Positions 58,001 to 64,000 of a stretch of DNA of 64,000 nt are shown piece by piece. The notes beneath the pieces were generated by a model. It was not told the origin of the DNA. It did not search any database and worked only from the letters and a program-made list of their open reading frames with translations. The position numbers and the translations under genes were made by a program. The first letter of the stretch is position 1; every line of letters starts with the position of its first letter. Origin of the DNA: an uncultured Pelagibacteraceae bacterium (GTDB lineage: Bacteria; Pseudomonadota; Alphaproteobacteria; Pelagibacterales; Pelagibacteraceae). The stretch is from assembly GCA_902604975.1 (NCBI GenBank), contig CACLAY010000001.1, forward strand, positions 62,001 to 126,000, written 5' to 3'.

Positions 58001-59577
58001 TGACTAAAATTCTGTCTAAAATAATGATAAAGAGGCCTGTATTTATCAGATAAAACTGCAAGGGGAGTGTCATCTCCCATTGACCCGGTTGCTTCTTTAG
58101 CATCCTCTGCCATTGGATGCAAAATTAACTCCAAGTCTTCAAGGCTATAACCAAAACAATGTTGTATCTTTTTTAAATCAGAGCCTGAAAACTCACTTTT
58201 TTCATTTTCTATAGTTAATGATTTATCTAATTCAATTATTTGATTATTGAAATGTTTGTATTCTTTAGACAAATAATTCTTTATTTGATTATTTGTATAA
58301 ACTTTTCCTTTTTCAATTCTCACACCCAAAATTTCTCCTGGTCCTAGTCTTCCTTTTGAAACAATTTTCTTCTCATTTAGGTCAATCATTCCTGTCTCAG
58401 ATCCTGCAAATAGAAGTTTATCTCTTGTAATTGTATATCTAAGAGGTCTAAGTCCATTTCTGTCACTACCTACAATAACCCACTCATTGTCAGTTGCAGC
58501 TATAGCAGCAGGTCCATCCCAAGGTTCCATTGTACTATTTAAAAAGTTAAAAAGTTGTTGATGATCTTTTGGAAGAACTTTACTTTTTTTAGACCAAGCA
58601 TCTGGTATTAGCATAAGTTTTGCTAATGGTGCAGAATGTCCAGAAATATTTAATAATTCAAACACATTATCTAATGATGCAGAATCAGAATTACCAGCAG
58701 GGATAACCGGTTTTAAATTTTCCATATCATCAAACAAAGGACTAAACATTTCCTCTTCGTGAATTCTCATCCAATTAATATTCCCTTTTAAAGTGTTTAT
58801 CTCCCCATTGTGAGCAATTGATCTAAAAGGTTGGGCTAAATCCCAACTTGGAGCGGTATTAGTAGAAAATCTTTGATGGAAAATTGCATAACGTGAAATG
58901 AAACGCTCATCTTTTAAATCTGGATAAAAGTCAGATAAAGATTCCGCTAAAAACATTCCTTTGTAAATTATTGATTTCGAGCTGAATGAACAAATATAAA
59001 AATTGTTTAATTGAATTCTTAAAGCTTCTTTTTCAATTTTTCTTCGAGTTTCATAAAGAGCTCTTTCTAGGTCTTTGCCATGAATTGACTTATCATTATG
59101 AGTAAAAAGAACTTGTGTAATCTCAGGTCTAGTTTGTTCTGCCTTTTCTCCTAAAACTGAAGGATCCACAGGTACTTGTCTCCATCCGTAAATATTAAAA
59201 TTCTTTTTTGTTAATTCACTTTCTACAATTGATCTGCATTGCTCCTGTCCCCCAAAGTCATTTCTTGGCAAGAAAATCATTCCTACACATAAATCTGAGT
59301 TATCATGCTCATGACCTGTTATTTCAATTTTTTCTGCAAAGAAATCATTTGGTATTTCAATATGAATACCTGCTCCGTCTCCAGTTTTACCGTCTGCATC
59401 AATTGCACCTCTATGCCATACAGCTTTTAGAGCCTCGATACCGTATTCGACTACTTTTCTTGATTTAAGACCCTCAGTTGATGCAACAAGACCTACTCCA
59501 CATGCATCATGTTCCATATTTTCATGATAAACATGATTTTTTTTTAAAAGTTTACGATTTTTGTTTTGAATATCCAT
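55081..59577 (-). CDS. gltB: glutamate synthase large subunit
   Basis: 1498-aa NADPH-GOGAT alpha subunit that forms glutamate from glutamine and 2-oxoglutarate. Propeptide then the glutaminase Cys26 in EHDACGVGLV; a central domain; the FMN barrel with HNGGTGATPQTSVKYVG and the 3Fe-4S Cys cluster CIMVRQCHSNTCPVGVC; and the C-terminal GXGXG beta-helix (GSAGQSFGAFGVKG). Full length. Shares its first base with the gltD stop. Confidence 0.97.
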   Translation of the reverse strand: MDIQNKNRKLLKKNHVYHENMEHDACGVGLVASTEGLKSRKVVEYGIEALKAVWHRGAIDADGKTGDGAGIHIEIPNDFFAEKIEITGHEHDNSDLCVGMIFLPRNDFGGQEQCRSIVESELTKKNFNIYGWRQVPVDPSVLGEKAEQTRPEITQVLFTHNDKSIHGKDLERALYETRRKIEKEALRIQLNNFYICSFSSKSIIYKGMFLAESLSDFYPDLKDERFISRYAIFHQRFSTNTAPSWDLAQPFRSIAHNGEINTLKGNINWMRIHEEEMFSPLFDDMENLKPVIPAGNSDSASLDNVFELLNISGHSAPLAKLMLIPDAWSKKSKVLPKDHQQLFNFLNSTMEPWDGPAAIAATDNEWVIVGSDRNGLRPLRYTITRDKLLFAGSETGMIDLNEKKIVSKGRLGPGEILGVRIEKGKVYTNNQIKNYLSKEYKHFNNQIIELDKSLTIENEKSEFSGSDLKKIQHCFGYSLEDLELILHPMAEDAKEATGSMGDDTPLAVLSDKYRPLYHYFRQNFSQVTNPPIDSLRENKVMSLKTRFGNLGNILDFSNLTEENIYVLDSPILSNTQFEKFIKYFGDNYKILDCTFNTEQSLEAAIELLKNNAEKAVREGNTQLILSDKNISETKLPMPMLLCIGAINTHLIKLGLRGYASINVQTGDALDTHSFATLIGVGATTVNPYLAFDSLHQRYSKKLFGNFSFDECVTRYIKSVNLGLLKIMSKMGISVLSSYRGGCNFETVGLSRTIVKDYFPGVLSKISGIGLTGIEKKIRSIHKDAFDIHSNILPIGGIYRYRKNGETHQYQGKLIHLLQAAVGSNSYETYKKYTKGIYGLKPISLRDLIDFKNQEAIDIDQVEPITEIMKRFGSGSMSHGALSKEAHETLAMGMNRIKGASCSGEGGEDEERFKVLDNGDSANSRVKQIASARFGVTINYLNNCNEIEIKIAQGAKPGEGGQLPGFKVTEEIARLRHSTPGVTLISPPPHHDIYSIEDLAQLIYDLKQINPKARVGVKLVASSGIGTIAAGVAKAKADIILISGHNGGTGATPQTSVKYVGIPWEMGLTEANQVLTLNKLRHLVTLRTDGGIKTGRDVVIAAMMGAEEFGVATTALVAMGCIMVRQCHSNTCPVGVCTQDDELRKKFTGTPDKIVNLFSFIAQEVREILSSLGFKNLNEVIGRTDLLRQVSKGSPNLDDLDLNPLFVQADPGINKRYCETPIINEVPDTLDQKIWPEIESLINRKLPLENVYSIENTDRAVGTRISYNLYKKFGNNKLGENTFAINFKGSAGQSFGAFGVKGLKLILKGDANDYVAKGLSGASIVIKLRDESNLISNENTIIGNTVLYGATSGYLFAAGQAGERFAVRNSGATAVIEGCDSNGCEYMTGGSIVILGEVGDNFGAGMTGGMAFIYDPKSQFAKKANPETIIWQTPETEYWKNYLKDLVLKHNEETNSNLSAQIIENFDDEIKNFLQVCPKEMLNKLENPITNKSLVGKAS

Positions 59578-61010
59578 TATGCAACCTTCATTTTTTGTTT
59601 TGATTGAAGATAGCTTTCGATTGAGGTCGCAGCATCTCTACCGTCTTTAATAGCCCATACAACTAATGAGGCTCCTCTTACTATGTCTCCAGCCGCAAAT
59701 ATACCTGGTATACCAGTCTCCAAGGTATCAAAGTCAGCTTTTATTGTTCCCCACTGTGAAACTTGTAATCTAGGTTCCTGAAATAGAACTGGTAAATCTT
59801 CTGGATCAAAACCTAAGGATTTAATTACCAAATCAGCATTAATTTCAAATTCTGAGTTTTCTTCTGCAACAGGTCTTCTTCTACCACTTTCATCTGGATC
59901 TGTTAATTTCATTTTATCAACAATAATACTATTTACTTTATTAGTACCTCTAAACTCTTTTGGATTACTTAACCAAATAAATTCTACACCTTCCTCCTCA
60001 GCATTTCCTACTTCTCTCGCTGATCCAGGCATATTTTCTCTATCTCTTCTGTAAAGGCATTTTACAGATTTGGCCTTTTGTCTTACTGATGTTCTGACAC
60101 AGTCCATTGCCGTATCTCCACCACCAATTACTACTACATCTTTACCTTCGGCATTTAAAGTTCCGTTATCAAACATTTCGACTTTATCACCTAAGCCTTT
60201 TTTGTTTGAAGCTGTTAAGAATTCCATTGCAGGAAAAATATTACTTAGATCATTTCCAGGTAAGTTAACCTCTCTTGCTTTGTAAACACCTGTTGAAATT
60301 AATAAGGCATCGTGTTTTGATTGTAATTCTTTCAATGTAGAGTCTTTACCAACTTCAAAATTATGAACAAATTTTATTCCACCTTCTTTTAAAAGTTTAA
60401 TTCTTCTCTCAACCACATGTTTTTCTAATTTAAAATTTGGTATTCCATATATTAACAATCCACCTGCTCTGTCATACCGATCATATATTGTTATTTGATA
60501 TCCTTTTTTACGTAATTCTTCACCACAAGCTAATCCTGCGGGGCCTGCTCCAATAATTCCAACACTTTGTTTATTTTCAATTTTTACATTTATTGGTTTT
60601 ACCCAGCCATTTTCCCACGCTTTATCTGTTAAATATTTTTCAACTGAACCAATTGTTACTGTTCCATGTCCCGATTGCTCAATTACACAGTTTCCTTCAC
60701 ATAACCTATCTTGTGGGCATATTCTTCCACAAACTTCCGGCATATTATTGGTACTTTGGGATAGATGATAAGCTTCTTCATATCTTCCCTCTGCAGTTAA
60801 CTTTAACCAATCAGGTATATTGTTACTTAATGGACAGTGAACCTGACAAAAAGGAACACCACACTGTGAGCACCTGCTCGATTGTTCTTTAGCTTTTTCA
60901 TGAATAAACTCTTGATAAATCTCTCCAAAATCCTCTTTTCTCTGCGATTTATCTCTTTTAGGTGGATTTTGTTGACCTATATCCACAAACTTAAGCATTT
61001 TATTTGTCAT
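59577..61010 (-). CDS. gltD: glutamate synthase small subunit
   Basis: 477-aa NADPH-GOGAT beta subunit that passes electrons to GltB. Start at ATG 61010 (MTNKMLKFVDIGQQNPP); ATG 61037 adds nine residues. N-terminal 4Fe-4S Cys in CSQCGVPFCQVHCPL and CGRICPQDRLCEGNC; FAD site GIIGAGPAGLACGEEL; NADPH site VVIGGGDTAMDC. gltD precedes gltB in transcription. Confidence 0.96.
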   Translation of the reverse strand: MTNKMLKFVDIGQQNPPKRDKSQRKEDFGEIYQEFIHEKAKEQSSRCSQCGVPFCQVHCPLSNNIPDWLKLTAEGRYEEAYHLSQSTNNMPEVCGRICPQDRLCEGNCVIEQSGHGTVTIGSVEKYLTDKAWENGWVKPINVKIENKQSVGIIGAGPAGLACGEELRKKGYQITIYDRYDRAGGLLIYGIPNFKLEKHVVERRIKLLKEGGIKFVHNFEVGKDSTLKELQSKHDALLISTGVYKAREVNLPGNDLSNIFPAMEFLTASNKKGLGDKVEMFDNGTLNAEGKDVVVIGGGDTAMDCVRTSVRQKAKSVKCLYRRDRENMPGSAREVGNAEEEGVEFIWLSNPKEFRGTNKVNSIIVDKMKLTDPDESGRRRPVAEENSEFEINADLVIKSLGFDPEDLPVLFQEPRLQVSQWGTIKADFDTLETGIPGIFAAGDIVRGASLVVWAIKDGRDAATSIESYLQSKQKMKVA

Positions 61011-61115
61011 TTGAATCGGCTTATACAACAGAAGCATAAACCTATAAAGTATTACTAGGTAATAAATACTGACATATATTTTCGAAAATCATTGATTTTG
61101 CTATATTTTCTATTT

Positions 61116-61166
61116 AATGCATAGTTGATATGCATTTAAATGATTGCCTTATTTAGGTAATCTTTT
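61116..61166 (+). promoter_or_regulatory. two hairpins in the gltD-uppP spacer
   Basis: First, AATGCATA (61116-61123) / TATGCATT (61129-61136), perfect, 5-nt loop. Second, GATTGCC (61142-61148) / GGTAATC (61156-61162), one G-U, followed by TTTT, 22 bases before the uppP ATG. The second resembles a weak intrinsic terminator and could attenuate uppP; the first resembles an operator. Confidence 0.35.
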
Positions 61167-61188
61167 AACTATCTATTGAGAGTCCTTA

Positions 61189-61956
61189 ATGATTTCAAAA
61201 TATATAGAAGCATCAATTTTAGCGTTTGTACAAGGTTTTTCGGAATTTATACCGGTAAGTTCCTCTGCCCACCTTATAATAATATCAAAAATATCGAACT
61301 TTAGTATTAGTTCGCTTCAACTTGATATCAGTCTTCACTTAGGTTCCCTTTTGGCAATTATTTTTTATTTTAGAAAGGATTTAGTAAATATTTTAAGAAA
61401 TAAGTCTTTATTATTACTTATAGTTTTAGGGTCTTTTCCATTAGTTTTTGTTGGTTATTTTATTTATACCTCAGGACTGATTGAAAATTTAAGAAGTTTA
61501 AAAGTTATAGCATGGACAACTTTAATATTTGGTATTTTGTTGTTTATTGCAGACAGATTTAGTATTAAAAATAAAATTGATACCAATTTAAGTTTAAAAA
61601 ATATTTTAATCATTGGTATTTTTCAAATTTTAGCTGTTATACCTGGCGTAAGCAGATCAGGTATAATAATTACAGCTTCAAGGTTTTTAAATTTCGATAG
61701 AGTAGATTCCTCAAAAATATCTTTTTATTTATCAATACCTGCATTAGCGGGAGCAAGTATACTTAGTTTGAAAGATGTGATGAATGCAAATTTAGATTTG
61801 AGCATATTATTTTTATATTCAATAATATTTTCATTTATAGTTTCTTATTTAACAATCAAATATTTTTTAATTTATGTAAAAAATTTTAATTTAAATATTT
61901 TTGTTTATTACAGAACTTTTCTTGCTTTAATTCTTTTTGTAATTGCTTATAGCTAA
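61189..61956 (+). CDS. uppP: undecaprenyl-diphosphatase
   Basis: 255-aa membrane phosphatase that recycles the lipid carrier for cell-wall synthesis. Eight hydrophobic segments; active-site motifs QGFSEFIPVSSSAHL and VIPGVSRSGIIITASR; helix LDISLHLGSLLAI. Overlaps convergent EamA gene by 4 bases. Confidence 0.96.
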   Translation: MISKYIEASILAFVQGFSEFIPVSSSAHLIIISKISNFSISSLQLDISLHLGSLLAIIFYFRKDLVNILRNKSLLLLIVLGSFPLVFVGYFIYTSGLIENLRSLKVIAWTTLIFGILLFIADRFSIKNKIDTNLSLKNILIIGIFQILAVIPGVSRSGIIITASRFLNFDRVDSSKISFYLSIPALAGASILSLKDVMNANLDLSILFLYSIIFSFIVSYLTIKYFLIYVKNFNLNIFVYYRTFLALILFVIAYS

Positions 61957-62837
61957 TTTTTAGAACTAGGTGAAATTTGAGAAGAAATTACTGCAATCAA
62001 AATTAATAAACATCCAATCATATTATTAGTACTTAAAAATTGATTAAGAATAATCCATCCTGCTGCTGCTGCAAATACTCCCTCGAGAGAATAAATAATT
62101 GCTGCTGGTGCCTCTTCTATGTTTTTTTGAGCATACATTTGTAATGTAAAGGCTATACCGCCTGATAATGCTCCTGCGTAAAGAATAGAACTGCTTTCCA
62201 TTAATATTTTTGAAATATTTATTTCTTCAAAAATAAAAGAAAAGATTAACGAAAGTGTTGCAACAAATAATGCTTGAAGTGCAGCATAAAACATTGGAAT
62301 ATCAAATTCTTCCATGAACTTACCTGCAAAAATTATATGCAAAGCCCAAAATACTGAGCACAATATAACTAAACCATCACCTAGCATAATTTCTGAGTTA
62401 GAAAAATCACTTAGAAGGTATACACCAAGGATACAAAGACCAATTGCTGGCCATATACTCCAATGCACTTTTTTGGAGTATATGAAAAATAACAAAATTG
62501 GAACTATTGGTACGTAAAACACAGTAAAAAAAGCAGCATTTGCAATATTTGTATATTGGAGAGCAGCTTGTTGTAAAAAAGTTCCCAAAAACAGGGATAC
62601 TCCCATGAAGACTAAATATTTTATAAAAAGTTTTGATTTTGAAAGTACTTCTATTTTAATTTTCTTTCTCTCAAATAATAAGGCAAGTGGTAATATTGTA
62701 AAAAAGCCAACAATAAATCTTGCTGAATTAAAAGTTAATGGACCGATATTATCCATGCCAGTGTCTTGTGCGATGAAAGCTGTTCCCCAAATAAAAGTTG
62801 TGACTAGTGCGCAGACCATTGAGAGGGATTTTGTCAT
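61953..62837 (-). CDS. EamA/DMT-family transporter
   Basis: 294-aa protein with ten hydrophobic segments and two EamA repeats. First repeat: TTFIWGTAFIAQDTGMDNIGPLTFNSARF; this is typical. Second begins IILCSVFWALHIIFAGKFMEEF and ends EGVFAAAAGWIILNQ. Drug/metabolite exporters move amino acids or metabolites; substrate unknown. Confidence 0.9.
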   Translation of the reverse strand: MTKSLSMVCALVTTFIWGTAFIAQDTGMDNIGPLTFNSARFIVGFFTILPLALLFERKKIKIEVLSKSKLFIKYLVFMGVSLFLGTFLQQAALQYTNIANAAFFTVFYVPIVPILLFFIYSKKVHWSIWPAIGLCILGVYLLSDFSNSEIMLGDGLVILCSVFWALHIIFAGKFMEEFDIPMFYAALQALFVATLSLIFSFIFEEINISKILMESSSILYAGALSGGIAFTLQMYAQKNIEEAPAAIIYSLEGVFAAAAGWIILNQFLSTNNMIGCLLILIAVISSQISPSSKN

Positions 62838-62863
62838 TATATTTAATTAGATAATTTTATTAA

Positions 62864-63964
62864 TTAATTTATTCCGTTTAACTTACAAGAGCTGTCAAAA
62901 TCCTCTTTGTTAATATAACATCCAGACATTTTTCTAACTCCATTAAACGATCCTCTACCATGAAGTATTCGCCAATTATTAAATATTAGAAGTTCTCCAG
63001 GTTTAAGGATATGTTGCCACTGATAATCTTTATTATTAGCAATAAGATCAAATTTTTTTATCGCTTCATAAAACTTTAATGTTAAATCTTTTTCAAATCT
63101 AAATGGTGCTCGATCATAATTATTAAAACTAACTTGAACTATTTCATTATTTTCATTTAACTTAAATATTGGTCTTTCAGCCTCAAGATAAACACCATCA
63201 CCGATATAATTTCCCTTAACATTTATTTTTGTCATTAATTCATACATCTGCTGGTTTTCTTTTTTTATTGTTTCTGCTATTTTTAATCCATCAACCATAA
63301 TCGATTCACCACCTCTAGCATTATATTCACAACATAGTAATAATTGTAATCCTGGGGCGTCATTACTATACGTTGAGTCTGTATGAGGTCTTAGTTCTTC
63401 TTGAGTGTATGCGCTATCTGCTTTATTTTCATCTGACTCAAAACTCCATAGTCCTCCAAATATAGAGTTTCTTACATAACCAATTTTATTTGCAATTATT
63501 TCAACAGACTTTAAATTGGTTTCACAATTTTTAATTACTGAAAATCCATAGTCGTGAATATTTTTCAAAAAATTTTTAAATCCTTCATTTGATAAAATTG
63601 AATTATAATCTAAAAAAATTTCTTCTTTTATTTCATCAGCTTTCCAGATTTTTAAATTAGATTTTACTTCTTTTTTCTTTTTTATTTTATTATTAGTTAG
63701 AAATTCAAATGAATATTTAACTGGTTTTTCTAAATCAGGCCATGAGACACACAAATATTTTCCATTTTCAATTATTTCTGCCTTTTTAACTTTTAAATTT
63801 ATATCTAAAGCTGCCGTAAATGTTTTCCTTTGGCTAGACCTTTTATCCCAATTTTGCTCATCTTTTGCATGATCTCTTAGCCAAATATTAGGAAAAATTT
63901 CAGAATTTTCTCCATTAAAGTGGACGTGCACATCATCTGCTAGTATTTCAATTTTAGTAATCAT
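62864..63964 (-). CDS. gamma-butyrobetaine dioxygenase-type Fe(II)/2-oxoglutarate oxygenase
   Basis: 366-aa TauD/BBOX oxygenase. The N-terminal DUF971-like domain has FPNIWLRDHAKDEQN; iron ligands are H194 and D196 in RPHTDSTY and H335 in WRILHGRGSF; the 2-oxoglutarate Arg lies in the GVRKMSGCY end. The Cys zinc site of animal enzymes is not evident. Substrate could be gamma-butyrobetaine, trimethyllysine or a related marine amine; carnitine-related catabolism is plausible. Confidence 0.88.
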   Translation of the reverse strand: MITKIEILADDVHVHFNGENSEIFPNIWLRDHAKDEQNWDKRSSQRKTFTAALDINLKVKKAEIIENGKYLCVSWPDLEKPVKYSFEFLTNNKIKKKKEVKSNLKIWKADEIKEEIFLDYNSILSNEGFKNFLKNIHDYGFSVIKNCETNLKSVEIIANKIGYVRNSIFGGLWSFESDENKADSAYTQEELRPHTDSTYSNDAPGLQLLLCCEYNARGGESIMVDGLKIAETIKKENQQMYELMTKINVKGNYIGDGVYLEAERPIFKLNENNEIVQVSFNNYDRAPFRFEKDLTLKFYEAIKKFDLIANNKDYQWQHILKPGELLIFNNWRILHGRGSFNGVRKMSGCYINKEDFDSSCKLNGIN

Positions 63965-64000
63965 TTACTCAAGTTATATGCAAAATTAGACCCAAGATTA

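Overview
This window comes from a streamlined, very AT-rich alphaproteobacterium, most likely of the SAR11 (Pelagibacterales) type. I base this on the low G+C visible throughout, the tiny or overlapping gene spacing (TAATG, ATGA and GTGA junctions are common), alphaproteobacterial gene orders (accD-folC-trxA; murA-DUF2948-hisD-infA; rpmH-rnpA-yidD-yidC; J-protein-cobS-cobT), a short-form HisG with HisZ, and a tRNA-His with discriminator A73. No plasmid, phage, insertion sequence or CRISPR array was seen.

Layout. 1-5.4 kb: the end of accD, folC, then trxA, an exonuclease I-like gene, an MGME1-like PD-(D/E)XK nuclease and rmuC on the minus strand. 5.4-14.9 kb: an all-plus accessory block. It holds an SMC/RecF/OLD-type ATPase with an unrecognised partner, a divergent RpoH-like sigma factor whose start codon lies inside a predicted pseudoknotted RNA, a second predicted structured RNA (three-way junction with a GTAA tetraloop), and an operon of NurA nuclease, GIY-YIG nuclease and HerA translocase followed by four small unknown proteins. 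14.9-23.6 kb: minus-strand housekeeping genes (hisG, hisZ, hisS, tRNA-His, cspA, tRNA-Phe, infA, hisD, DUF2948, murA, dcd, two microproteins, a VTT-domain membrane protein), with tRNA-Thr on the plus strand. 23.7-31 kb: plus-strand rpmH-rnpA-yidD-yidC-argB-HAD-dapD-dapE, then an HDAC-like deacetylase and a SET-domain protein. 31-37 kb: truA, fmt, def and two unknown envelope proteins (minus), then aroK-aroB (plus) and a BolA-family gene (minus). 37-44 kb: J-protein, cobS, cobT (plus), regB-like kinase and gyrB (minus), and an FkbM methyltransferase. 44.6-54.3 kb: tRNA-Ser and a long minus-strand translation operon read as glycosyltransferase, thrS, infC, rpmI, rplT, pheS, pheT, lepA. 54.3-64 kb: alpha/beta hydrolase, gltB, gltD, uppP, an EamA transporter and a gamma-butyrobetaine-type dioxygenase.

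The most unusual part is 1.6-14.9 kb. In many alphaproteobacteria the genes after accD-folC-trxA are addA and addB (double-strand-break end resection). Here that position holds ExoI-like, MGME1-like and RmuC genes, and the adjacent block carries NurA-HerA, best known as the archaeal end-resection machine and also found in bacterial defence loci, with a GIY-YIG nuclease between them. Two GC-richer structured RNA elements flank the sigma-like gene just upstream of nurA. A self-contained DNA-end-processing or defence island with its own sigma factor and RNA-level control is the main hypothesis. The protein families and base pairings are read from the sequence; the joint function is inference.
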